The notes beneath the pieces were generated by a model. The model saw only the letters and a program-made list of their open reading frames with translations. It had not been told where the DNA came from and did no database searches. Source: Herbaspirillum sp. YR522 (GTDB taxonomy: Bacteria; Pseudomonadota; Gammaproteobacteria; Burkholderiales; Burkholderiaceae_D). Taken from it: 32,259 nucleotides of DNA. Each line of letters begins with the position of its first letter. The first letter of the stretch is position 1. Of the stretch, positions 1-6,726 are shown in pieces. A program made the position numbers and the translations under genes. The stretch is taken from contig NZ_AKJA01000049.1 in assembly GCF_000282575.1 (NCBI RefSeq), forward strand, positions 1 through 32,259, written 5' to 3'.

Positions 1-33
1 CTGGCTGCCCCCGGCCTTGCCAGCGGCAGCCAT
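1..33 (-). CDS. Possible start of a divergent gene (partial)
   Basis: On the minus strand an ATG at 33 opens a frame that stays open to the window edge (first residues MAAAGKAGGSQ). An AGAAGGA-like ribosome-binding site lies a few bases upstream. Only 11 codons are visible, so no family can be recognised and the call may be chance. If real, it is transcribed away from phaR and shares its 240-bp upstream region, including the TTGC-N3-GCAA element at 54-64. Confidence 0.22.
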   Translation of the reverse strand, partial: MAAAGKAGGSQ

Positions 34-53
34 TCGTCCTTCTCCACGGGGGC

Positions 54-123
54 TTGCGCAGCAATATAGGCTTACCCATCGGGGCCCGTTCCCCCTATAA
101 TGATCACGCATGTTGCTGCGCAA
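54..123. promoter_or_regulatory. Pair of TTGC-N3-GCAA elements, likely PhaR operator
   Basis: TTGCGCAGCAA lies at 54-64 and its exact reverse complement TTGCTGCGCAA at 113-123. Each is itself a dyad of the form TTGC-N3-GCAA. PhaR proteins of other bacteria are known to bind TGC-rich dyads (CTGC-N3-GCAG type) and to repress their own gene. The two copies flank the candidate -10 of phaR at 96-101, one upstream of the -35 and one just past the expected transcription start. The operator role is inferred from position and sequence. Confidence 0.5.
72..101 (+). promoter_or_regulatory. Candidate phaR promoter
   Basis: A perfect TATAAT -10 hexamer is at 96-101. A weak TTACCC -35 lies at 72-77, 18 bases upstream. 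Transcription would start near 108 and give a leader of about 170 bases before the phaR start codon. The -10 is clear and the -35 is poor, which would suit a regulated promoter. Confidence 0.4.
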
Positions 124-276
124 AAGCGGCGGCCTTGCAGAGTCACGTATTGGAAGCAATAGAGAGGGCAGTCGAGAATGCCCCACACGCCTGCGGGTTG
201 GGAATGCACTGAAGCGGCCCGCATTCGCTGCAAACAATAGCCGGCAACCGGCTAAAAGAGAGAGACTGGACTTCAG

Positions 277-831
277 ATGACCAAAGCAAAAAATTCGGCC
301 GATCGATTGATCAAGAAGTATCCCAACCGCCGTCTTTACGATACCCAGACCAGTTCCTACATCACCTTGACCGACGTCAAGCAGCTAGTGCTGGACAACG
401 AAGAATTCACGGTGGTCGATGCCAAGAACGGCGACGAACTGACCCGCAGCATCCTGTTGCAGATCATCCTCGAGGAAGAATCGCATGGCGCACCGATGTT
501 CTCCAGCGCGGCGCTGTCGCAGATCATTCGCTACTACGGCCACGCGATGCAGGGCATGATGGGGTCCTACCTCGAGAAGAACATCCAGACCTTCATCGAC
601 ATCCAGAACAAGCTGGCCGAGAATTCCAAGGGCCTGTACGAGGGCAAGCCGTTCAGCCCCGAAATGTGGAGCCAGTTCATGAACGTCCAGGGGCCGATGA
701 TGCAGGGCATGATGAGCAACTACATCGAGCAGAGCAAGAACCTGTTCGTGCAGATGCAGGAGCAGATGCAGAGCCAGACCAAGAACATGTTCGGCACCTT
801 CCCGTTCGTCAATCCGCCAGACCAGAAGTAG
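277..831 (+). CDS. phaR: Polyhydroxyalkanoate synthesis repressor PhaR
   Basis: A 184-residue DNA- and polymer-binding regulator that represses phasin and PHA genes until PHA granules titrate it away. The N-terminal PHB/PHA accumulation regulator DNA-binding domain spans about residues 10-70 and contains the family-typical KKYPNRRLYDT stretch. Two copies of the C-terminal PHB_acc repeat follow (about 85-115 and 125-160), visible as MQGMMGSYLEKN and MQGMMSNYIEQS. The length is normal for the family. The ATG at 277 follows an AGAGAGA purine stretch. The gene is monocistronic: a promoter and two operator-like dyads lie upstream and a hairpin terminator follows the stop. No phaC, phaB or phaP is visible in the window. 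The call rests on strong family resemblance. Confidence 0.95.
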   Translation: MTKAKNSADRLIKKYPNRRLYDTQTSSYITLTDVKQLVLDNEEFTVVDAKNGDELTRSILLQIILEEESHGAPMFSSAALSQIIRYYGHAMQGMMGSYLEKNIQTFIDIQNKLAENSKGLYEGKPFSPEMWSQFMNVQGPMMQGMMSNYIEQSKNLFVQMQEQMQSQTKNMFGTFPFVNPPDQK

Positions 832-858
832 CGTGTCGTCGGGCCGCTGGCTTGACCG

Positions 859-893
859 ATGCCGTCCGCGTTGCGGGCGGCATTTTGTTTTTT
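859..893 (+). terminator. Rho-independent terminator of phaR
   Basis: The stem ATGCCGTCCGC / GCGGGCGGCAT has 11 pairs including one G-U, a three-base loop, and then TTTTGTTTTTT. It lies 28 bases after the phaR stop and separates phaR from rimO. Confidence 0.8.
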
Positions 894-1003
894 GCCGTGC
901 GTTGCGCTCCGGTGGCGTCGACGGTGGCGGACGCGGTACAATACTGCCCTGATTTTTAAAGCTTTTTTCCGCCTTAGCCAGTTTTTCCAGCCAGCCTCCT
1001 ATC

Positions 1004-2380
1004 ATGTCCAACGCTTCCTCTCCCGTTTTGCCGTCCAGTCCGAAGGTCGGTTTTGTTTCCCTCGGCTGCCCCAAGGCCCTGGTCGACTCCGAGCAGATCC
1101 TGACCCAGCTGCGGGCGGAAGGCTACGACACCGCCAAGTCCTACGACGGCGCCGACCTGGTGATCGTCAATACCTGCGGCTTCATCGATGCCGCAGTGCA
1201 AGAGTCGCTGGACGCCATCGGCGAGGCGCTCAACGAGAACGGCAAGGTCATCGTCACCGGCTGCCTGGGTGCCAAGAAGGACGCCGAAGGCGATGACATC
1301 ATCCAGAAGATCCACCCCAAGGTGCTGGAAGTGACCGGGCCGCATGCCGTGGGCGAGGTCATGCAGGCCGTGCACCGGCACCTGCCCAAGCCGCATGCGC
1401 CGTTCATCGACCTGCTGCCGCCGCAAGGCGTCAAGCTCACTCCCAAGCACTTCGCCTACCTGAAGATATCGGAAGGCTGCAATCACCGCTGCAGCTTCTG
1501 CATCATTCCCTCCATGCGTGGCGACCTGGTGTCGCGGCCGATCGCCGATGTCATGCTGGAGGCCGAGAACCTGTTCAAGGCGGGCGTGAAGGAATTGCTG
1601 GTCATTTCGCAGGACACCAGCGCCTATGGCGTCGACGTCAAGTTCCGCACCGGCTTCTGGGCCGGGCGCCCGATCAAGACCCACATGACGCAACTGGTGG
1701 GTGCGCTGGGCGAGCTGGCGGCACAGTACGGTGCCTGGGTGCGCCTGCATTATGTCTATCCTTATCCGCACGTCGACCAGATCATGCCGTTGATGGCGCA
1801 AGGCAAGATCCTGCCTTACCTCGACGTGCCCCTGCAGCATGCCCATCCGGATGTGCTCAAGCGCATGAAGCGACCGGCCAACGGCGAAAAGAACATCGAG
1901 CGCATCCAGGCCTGGCGCGCGCTGTGCCCTGACCTGACGATCCGCTCCACGTTCATCGCTGGTTTTCCCGGCGAGACCGAGGCCGAGTTCGAGTACCTGC
2001 TCGAGTTCCTGAAGGAGGCCGAGATCGACCGGCTGGGTTGCTTCGCCTATTCGCCGGTGGCGGGCGCCACCGCCAACGAGATCGCCAATCCGGTACCGGA
2101 GGAGTTGCGCGAGGAAAGGCGTGGCCGCGTCATGCAACTGCAGGAAGACATCTCCAAGAAGCGCCTGCAGGCCAAGGTCGGCAAGACCCTGCGGGTGCTG
2201 ATCGACGAGGTCGACCGCAATGGCGGGGTCGGGCGCAGCTATGCCGATGCACCCGAGATCGATGGCGTGGTGTATGTCAAGCCGCCGTTCGAACCGCATC
2301 GCAAGCTCGAAGTCGGCCAGTTCGTCGAAGTGCGCATCACCGCCGCCGATGCCCACGACCTGTGGGGTGCGGCCGAGTGA
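1004..2380 (+). CDS. rimO: Ribosomal protein S12 methylthiotransferase RimO
   Basis: A 458-residue radical-SAM enzyme that adds a methylthio group to the conserved aspartate of ribosomal protein S12. The N-terminal UPF0004 (MTTase) domain supplies cluster cysteines, seen in [18 protein letters not shown] and TGCLGAKKD. The radical-SAM motif GCNHRCSFC places Cys159, Cys163 and Cys166 around the SAM-binding 4Fe-4S cluster. A C-terminal TRAM-like domain covers roughly the last 70 residues. The pattern [13 protein letters not shown] is typical of RimO rather than MiaB. A TACAAT -10-like hexamer at 937-942 may be its promoter. The stop overlaps the GTG start of the next gene, so the two are probably translated together. 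Length and motifs match the family. Confidence 0.97.
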   Translation: MSNASSPVLPSSPKVGFVSLGCPKALVDSEQILTQLRAEGYDTAKSYDGADLVIVNTCGFIDAAVQESLDAIGEALNENGKVIVTGCLGAKKDAEGDDIIQKIHPKVLEVTGPHAVGEVMQAVHRHLPKPHAPFIDLLPPQGVKLTPKHFAYLKISEGCNHRCSFCIIPSMRGDLVSRPIADVMLEAENLFKAGVKELLVISQDTSAYGVDVKFRTGFWAGRPIKTHMTQLVGALGELAAQYGAWVRLHYVYPYPHVDQIMPLMAQGKILPYLDVPLQHAHPDVLKRMKRPANGEKNIERIQAWRALCPDLTIRSTFIAGFPGETEAEFEYLLEFLKEAEIDRLGCFAYSPVAGATANEIANPVPEELREERRGRVMQLQEDISKKRLQAKVGKTLRVLIDEVDRNGGVGRSYADAPEIDGVVYVKPPFEPHRKLEVGQFVEVRITAADAHDLWGAAE

Positions 2381-2775
2381 GGCGCACCAGGCTGGTGGCG
2401 CTCACGTTGGCACTGTTCTCGGCGCTGGCGCGGGCACAGGCCGGCGCGGACGATGCTGCCGGCAACCTGCGGCAAAGCCTGATGGACCGCTCGCAGGTGT
2501 TACGGGGCGAACTCGACGGCCAGCGCATCCAGCTCACGATCGGGCCCAAGCACAACGAAGATGGCCTGCAGGGCCGCTACTTCGTCTTCGGCGAGTCCAC
2601 CGAGATCCTGCTGGCCGGGGAGGTCGAAGGCGATGACCTGGTGATGGAAGAATCCCGCAATGGCCGCGACGTGTCCGGCCAGTGGGAAGGCCACCGCCAG
2701 GGCGCCGCGATCGTCGGCACCTGGTCCAGTGCCGATGGCTCGGTGACGCGCCCCTTCTCGTTGCAACTACCCTGA
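2377..2775 (+). CDS. Small exported protein of unknown function
   Basis: A 132-residue protein starting at a GTG that overlaps the rimO stop in a GTGA junction, which indicates translational coupling. The start is placed there because the residues that follow form a clear Sec signal peptide ([20 protein letters not shown], cleavage near residue 20). The mature part is acidic and rich in beta-strand-like segments ([37 protein letters not shown]), resembling small periplasmic beta-sandwich proteins with repeated GxW/GxY strands. No catalytic motif or cysteine is evident. The product is probably periplasmic. Its coupling to rimO may be only a shared transcript. The family is not recognised. Confidence 0.75.
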   Translation: MRRTRLVALTLALFSALARAQAGADDAAGNLRQSLMDRSQVLRGELDGQRIQLTIGPKHNEDGLQGRYFVFGESTEILLAGEVEGDDLVMEESRNGRDVSGQWEGHRQGAAIVGTWSSADGSVTRPFSLQLP

Positions 2776-2802
2776 GCGGCCGGTGCGGCCGGCCGCTCTT
2801 TT
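2774..2802 (+). terminator. Rho-independent terminator after the rimO operon
   Basis: A perfect 10-bp stem (GAGCGGCCGG / CCGGCCGCTC) with a five-base loop is followed by TTTT. It begins inside the stop codon of the small exported protein and closes the rimO transcript. Confidence 0.8.
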
Positions 2803-2826
2803 CCAGTCTTTCGTCAGAGGTGTGTC

Positions 2827-4002
2827 GTGTCCGATCAAGAAAATACTGCGCAGACTTCCCTCGTCCATAGCGCCTATCGTGCGCCGGACGGTTTCGAGGC
2901 CTTTCCGGTGGGTATCCATCATGCCTCCACCGTAGTCTTCCCGGATGTGGCCACGATGCGCTCGCGCGACTGGCGCGAAAAACTTGGCTATACCTACGGC
3001 CTGCACGGCACCCCCACCAGCTTCGTGCTGGAGGCGCGCCTGGCCGAGATCGAAGGCGGCAACTATTGCCGCGTCACGCCCAGCGGGCTGGCCGCGATCG
3101 TGATGATCAACTTTGCCCTGCTCAAGTCCGGCGACGACGTGCTGCTGCCCGATAACGTCTACGGTCCCAGCAAGGACCTGAGTCGCTGGCTGGAGCGCGA
3201 CTTCAACATCACCGCGCGCTTCTACGATCCGATGATCGGCGCCGGCATCGCCGAGTTGATCACCCCCGCCACCCGCCTGATCTGGACCGAAGCGCCGGGC
3301 TCGGTGAGCATGGAAGTGCCCGATATCGGCGCCATCTGCGCTGCCGCACATGCCCGTGGCGTGCTGGTGGCGATCGACAATACCTGGTCGGCCGGGCTGG
3401 CCTTGAAGCCCTTCGACCACGGTGTCGACATCGTCATGCAGGCCCTGACCAAATACCAGTCCGGCGGCTCGGACGTCCTGATGGGGGCCGTCATCGTGCG
3501 CGACCAGGCACTCAACGAACGACTCGAACTGGCGCACGCACGCCTGGGTTTCGGAGTGGGCATGGACGACGTCTACCTGGTGCTGCGCAGCCTGTCATCG
3601 ATGCGATTGCGCTTCGATGCCCATGACGCCGCCGCACGCGAGGTGGCGCGCTGGCTCAAGGCACGCCCGGAAATCGCCCGGGTGCTGCACCCGGCGTTCG
3701 AGGACTGTCCCGGACACACATTCTGGAAGCGCGATTTCAGCGGGGCAGGGGGGCTGTTCTCGGTCATCTTCGACCCCCAGTTCGATGAGCGCCAGACCGA
3801 CCTGTTCGTCGACAGCCTGCGCTTGTTCAAGATCGGCTACAGCTGGGGCGGGGCGCACAGCCTGTGCGTACCTTATCGGATGGCCGGCATGCGCGAGGGC
3901 TGGCAGCAGGGCGGGCAACTGGTGCGGTTCAACATCGGCCTCGAGTCGCCGCAGGACCTGATCCGCGACATCGAAGCTGCGTTGCATGCGATGCAGGCAT
4001 AG
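2827..4002 (+). CDS. metC: Cystathionine beta-lyase (PLP-dependent, MetC-like)
   Basis: A 391-residue Cys/Met-metabolism PLP enzyme. It likely cleaves cystathionine to homocysteine, pyruvate and ammonia in methionine synthesis. The cofactor lysine is Lys209 in ALTKYQSGGSDVLMG. The phosphate-binding loop (VTPSGLAAI) and the aspartate that pairs with the pyridine nitrogen (AIDNTWSAG) are both present. The segment SWGGAHSL towards the C-terminus is typical of beta-lyases. Translation starts at a GTG (2827) shortly after the preceding terminator, and the gene appears to stand alone. Within this fold, cystathionine gamma-lyase and gamma-synthase are hard to tell apart by eye. The SWGG motif and the tyrosine-rich N-terminus (LGYTYGLHGTPT) favour beta-lyase. 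Confidence 0.88.
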   Translation: MSDQENTAQTSLVHSAYRAPDGFEAFPVGIHHASTVVFPDVATMRSRDWREKLGYTYGLHGTPTSFVLEARLAEIEGGNYCRVTPSGLAAIVMINFALLKSGDDVLLPDNVYGPSKDLSRWLERDFNITARFYDPMIGAGIAELITPATRLIWTEAPGSVSMEVPDIGAICAAAHARGVLVAIDNTWSAGLALKPFDHGVDIVMQALTKYQSGGSDVLMGAVIVRDQALNERLELAHARLGFGVGMDDVYLVLRSLSSMRLRFDAHDAAAREVARWLKARPEIARVLHPAFEDCPGHTFWKRDFSGAGGLFSVIFDPQFDERQTDLFVDSLRLFKIGYSWGGAHSLCVPYRMAGMREGWQQGGQLVRFNIGLESPQDLIRDIEAALHAMQA

Positions 4003-4448
4003 GCAAGCGCGCCTGGCCGGAAATAGTTGAATGGACGTAATTTCTCCACCTTTTTCGCGCTTTGAAACGCGTACGCCCGTTCTACAATTTGCTTCACGGT
4101 GGTCTCGTGGCCCGACGTTGCGCAAACGGCGTGAGGTCTTGTAAAACCACGCAAGTTTGCGCGCAGGGGTTATTCGAAAATCTACAGTGTTGTAATTGTG
4201 AATTGTCGAAATATGAACTTTCGTTGATGAGCTAGTCGTCACCAAGCAACATGACTTGGTTCCATCGCCGGAATTTACACATTGTTTTATTGTGTGTCAG
4301 GCAAGTTTTTCGACGCGTTTCATGACGGAAATTTTTTCTGTCATCAAAGTGAAATGAAGCTTGAAAGTCTTTCGCTGCCTGCCTCGCATATTTTTCGTGC
4401 TGATTTTTTCGACACTATCGTCGTTTTTTGTAAGACAAAATCCTACGT

Positions 4449-4470
4449 CGCCTATAGGCGGTAAGCTTAC
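4449..4470. promoter_or_regulatory. Two abutting perfect palindromes
   Basis: CGCCTATAGGCG (4449-4460) is directly followed by GTAAGCTTAC (4461-4470). Both are perfect palindromes with no base between them, about 113 bases before the flhD start codon. They look like operator sites for dimeric regulators. The protein that would bind is unknown. Confidence 0.4.
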
Positions 4471-4523
4471 GAAAAATACCGACCAAGTCTAATTTCCCGC
4501 CTTCCTTGCCCCCCTCAGAATTG

Positions 4524-4557
4524 GCTTGCAGTCAAGTAAATGTAACTGACTGTAAGC
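4524..4557 (+). promoter_or_regulatory. Inverted repeat in the flhD leader
   Basis: Arms GCTTGCAGTCA and TGACTGTAAGC match at 10 of 11 positions, the exception being a G-T pair usable in RNA. They are separated by 12 bases. The repeat ends 25 bases before the flhD ATG and just before the ribosome-binding site GAGGTGGGG. It could be a DNA operator or an mRNA hairpin affecting flhD translation. Confidence 0.4.
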
Positions 4558-4582
4558 AGCTTTCCTTTGAGGTGGGGTCGAT

Positions 4583-4900
4583 ATGAATACCAACGACATG
4601 ATGGCGGAGATTCGTGACGCCAATCTGAGTTATCTGATGCTGGCGCAGCAGATGATTCGGTCAGACAAGCCAACGGCAATCTTCCGCCTTGGCATCAGCG
4701 CCGAAATCGCTGACCTGATCGAGGGCCTGAGCAATGTGCAGATCATGAAACTGGCGGGGACCAACATGATGCTGACACGCTTTCGCTTCGACGATGGTGC
4801 CATTCTCGGCATGCTGACCAACTACAACAAGGACAAGAGCCTGGCGCAGTCGCATGCGGCGATCCTGATGGCTTGCCAGCCGGGCGAACAGATTTCGTAA
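4583..4900 (+). CDS. flhD: Flagellar master regulator subunit FlhD
   Basis: A 105-residue subunit of the FlhD4C2 complex that activates flagellar class II promoters with sigma-70. It matches FlhD along its length, including the helical N-terminus (IRDANLSYLMLAQQMI), LGIS, and the KLAGTNMMLTRFRFDD core. Where E. coli FlhD has Cys65, which forms an inter-subunit disulphide, this protein has threonine, so that bond cannot form. The start is set by the strong ribosome-binding site GAGGTGGGG a few bases upstream. flhC follows after 162 bases in the same direction, with a hairpin in the gap. The protein is slightly shorter than the E. coli one. Confidence 0.96.
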   Translation: MNTNDMMAEIRDANLSYLMLAQQMIRSDKPTAIFRLGISAEIADLIEGLSNVQIMKLAGTNMMLTRFRFDDGAILGMLTNYNKDKSLAQSHAAILMACQPGEQIS

Positions 4901-4920
4901 AACAACAAGACAAGAAACAC

Positions 4921-4952
4921 GGCCGACGGTGCGGGGCACCGGCAGTACGGCC
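4921..4952 (+). other. Nested hairpin between flhD and flhC
   Basis: An inner perfect stem CGGTGC-GGG-GCACCG (4927-4941) sits inside outer arms GGCCG / CGGCC (4921-4925 and 4948-4952). No U-tract follows, so it is not a typical terminator. It may set mRNA stability or the FlhD:FlhC ratio, which is inference. Confidence 0.35.
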
Positions 4953-5062
4953 AAGGCAGGGGTGACGTTGGGCCAAGCATGTCTTGGAAGTTGATCATCG
5001 GTCTCGCATACAGGTGGATTGCGGGATCAACAATCAGTACGAAATTATCGGGGGGTAGTCAC

Positions 5063-5662
5063 ATGGCGAAGAAGAGCGTTGTCACAGAGGCGCAGGAAAT
5101 TCAGTTGGCCATAGAGCTGATCAACCTGGGGGCTCGCCTCCAGTTGCTGGAATCCGAGACTTCGCTGTCGCGCGAGCGCCTGCTGAAGCTTTACAAGGAG
5201 CTCAAGGGGGTATCGCCACCGAAGGGCATGCTGCCGTTCTCGACCGACTGGTTCATCACCTGGCAGCCCAATATCCATTCTTCGCTGTTCATCAACGTCC
5301 ACAAGTACCTGCTCGGCCATGCCCGTATCTCCGGCATCGAGGCCGTGATGAAAGCCTACAAGCTGTATCTGGAGCAAGTCGGCCAGACCGAATCGGGTGA
5401 GCCGGTACTGTCACTGACCCGCGCCTGGACCCTGGTGCGTTTCTTCGAGAGCAAGATGCTCACCACCACTCCTTGCTGCAAATGCAACGGTCATTTCGTG
5501 GTGCATCGCCTGGACCTGCACCAGGATTACCTGTGCGGCCTGTGCCACATGCCTTCGCGCGCCGGCAAGACCAAGAAGGCCAAGGACGCCATCGGCGTGC
5601 CGCTGGCCGAACCTGCCCGGCTCCCGGTAGCGGCCGCGCTGCCGCAGGTGGCACTGGCTTGA
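5063..5662 (+). CDS. flhC: Flagellar master regulator subunit FlhC
   Basis: A 199-residue zinc-binding subunit of FlhD4C2. The ATG at 5063 is chosen over an in-frame upstream ATG (4979) because it follows the GGGGG sequence at 5050-5055 and gives the family-typical N-terminus MAKKSVVTEAQEIQLAIELI. The zinc site is intact: Cys138 and Cys141 (in CCKC) and Cys158 and Cys161 (in CGLC). An additional Cys139 lies within the first pair. The core PFSTDWFITWQPNIHSSLF is characteristic of FlhC. The C-terminal tail after residue 165 is rich in Ala and Pro and is probably disordered. It is co-directional with flhD and probably co-transcribed. Confidence 0.96.
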   Translation: MAKKSVVTEAQEIQLAIELINLGARLQLLESETSLSRERLLKLYKELKGVSPPKGMLPFSTDWFITWQPNIHSSLFINVHKYLLGHARISGIEAVMKAYKLYLEQVGQTESGEPVLSLTRAWTLVRFFESKMLTTTPCCKCNGHFVVHRLDLHQDYLCGLCHMPSRAGKTKKAKDAIGVPLAEPARLPVAAALPQVALA

Positions 5663-5747
5663 TCGGCTCGGGACGGGCGATCGATTCCTGCATGACGATC
5701 AGTGGCATTGGCGGGGCGGTTGGTTCCAGCATGAGGCGCCCGGCATA

Positions 5748-6539
5748 GTGACGCCGCTTCCGAACCAGGGGCCGGGGCGCCGGCCGCTCTGGCAGGCGCC
5801 CGCCATGCAGGCCCTGCTGCTGTTGGTGCTGGCGCTGGTGGGCGCCAACGTGATCGATATCCTGGCCCGGCGGGCCGGATGGTCCGGTTTTTCCCCGTTC
5901 CAGATGGCATTGCTGCACGGCGTGCTGGCCGCGCTGGCCGCGCGCTTGCGTCGCATGGCGCCATGGTGGTGGTTCATCCTGCTGTTGTTTCCGCTGGCGG
6001 CCTTCGGTGTGGCCCGCCTGCACCTTCCTTCCTGGCTGTTCTTGGCCGTCTTCCTGTTCATGCTGGTGTTGTTCTGGTCCACCTTCCGCAGCCAGGTGCC
6101 GTTCTATCCATCCGGCCTGTCGGCCTGGAATGCCGTGGCGCAGTGCCTGCCGGCCGAGCGGCCGGTGCGCTTCATGGATATCGGCAGCGGCCTGGGTGGG
6201 GCGGTGCTGGAATTGTCGCGACGTCGGCCCGACAGTCAATTCACCGGTATCGAGATCGCGCCGCTGCCGTGGGCGGTCAGCCGCGTACGGGCGGCCCTGG
6301 CCGGCAATCGCTGCCACTTCGTGCGCGGCGACTACCTGCGGCTCGATTTTGCCGACTACGACGTCATCTTCGCCTACCTGTCGCCGGCGGCCATGCTGGC
6401 CCTGTGGCAGAAGGCATCGGCCGAAATGCGTCCCGGGTCGCTGTTATTGAGTTACGAATTCCATATTCCCGGTACCGAGCCCGATATCGTGATGCAGCCC
6501 GAGGAGGGCGGGCGGGTGCTGCACGGTTGGTGCATGTGA
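5748..6539 (+). CDS. Membrane-anchored class I SAM methyltransferase-like protein
   Basis: A 263-residue protein of unknown substrate. The N-terminal half carries about four hydrophobic helices (roughly residues 19-40, 48-65, 70-88 and 92-112). The C-terminal half is a Rossmann methyltransferase: motif I FMDIGSGLGG near residue 140, an acidic end of strand 2 (FTGIEIA), and a motif II/III-like segment YDVIFAYLSP. The catalytic half is short (about 125 residues), so the late beta-strands may be reduced. The GTG start at 5748 has a poor ribosome-binding site. An ATG at 5805 is the alternative and would remove the basic N-terminal tail. It lies between flhC and motA in the same direction, ahead of the sigma-28-like promoter, so it could be co-transcribed with flhDC. 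A role in motility is inferred only from position. Confidence 0.75.
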   Translation: MTPLPNQGPGRRPLWQAPAMQALLLLVLALVGANVIDILARRAGWSGFSPFQMALLHGVLAALAARLRRMAPWWWFILLLFPLAAFGVARLHLPSWLFLAVFLFMLVLFWSTFRSQVPFYPSGLSAWNAVAQCLPAERPVRFMDIGSGLGGAVLELSRRRPDSQFTGIEIAPLPWAVSRVRAALAGNRCHFVRGDYLRLDFADYDVIFAYLSPAAMLALWQKASAEMRPGSLLLSYEFHIPGTEPDIVMQPEEGGRVLHGWCM

Positions 6540-6587
6540 AGCGACCTGCCGGCCTCGAAAGAGTTCATCATGGCGATACGCAACGTA

Positions 6588-6614
6588 TTAAGTTTTACGG
6601 TTTTGCGCCGTAAT
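6588..6614 (+). promoter_or_regulatory. Sigma-28 (FliA)-type promoter of motA
   Basis: TTAAGTTT at 6588-6595 (7 of 8 matches to TAAAGTTT), an 11-base spacer, then GCCGTAAT at 6607-6614 (5 of 8 matches to GCCGATAA, with the GCCG core intact). The spacing is exactly that of the enterobacterial FliA consensus. It lies about 110 bases upstream of motA, a late flagellar gene that FliA controls in other bacteria. It implies that motAB and the che genes form a transcription unit separate from flhDC. Confidence 0.65.
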
Positions 6615-6639
6615 CGAAAAGGAAGGACGTTTTTCGGAT

Positions 6640-6672
6640 ATGTATTCCCCCATTTGCTTGAATGGAATACAT
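6640..6672 (+). promoter_or_regulatory. Dyad in the motA leader
   Basis: Perfect 9-bp arms ATGTATTCC (6640-6648) and GGAATACAT (6664-6672). The pairing can be extended inwards by ATT/AAT if three C residues bulge out, giving a 12-pair stem with a six-base loop. It lies downstream of the sigma-28-like promoter and 54 bases before the motA start. It could be an operator or an mRNA structure. Confidence 0.4.
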
Positions 6673-6726
6673 GTAATCTGACATTCGTGAAGAAACACTC
6701 AACGCCATCTGGACGGGAGTAGGCAC

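Larger units (their letters stand above)
4003..4582 (+). promoter_or_regulatory. Long AT-rich control region upstream of flhDC
   Basis: There is no convincing gene in these 580 bases. Base composition falls sharply compared with the surrounding genes, with many T- and A-runs between 4160 and 4490. Two abutting palindromes (4449-4470) and a dyad in the leader (4524-4557) are the clearest elements. A long complex upstream region is typical of flhDC, which integrates many global regulators in other bacteria. No terminator with a good U-tract was seen after the preceding lyase gene. A 60-codon frame at 4282-4464 has no ribosome-binding site and an unlikely composition. Confidence 0.6.

Noticed and set aside
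974..2356. 460-codon minus-strand frame opposite rimO
   Set aside because: Shadow frame; all radical-SAM motifs are on the plus strand.
4282..4464. 60-codon frame in the flhDC upstream region
   Set aside because: No ribosome-binding site, Phe-rich product from T-runs, and it overlaps the palindromes; better read as control DNA.
4979..5062. Upstream in-frame extension of flhC
   Set aside because: The extra 28 residues match nothing in FlhC, and the GGGGG ribosome-binding site lies directly before 5063.
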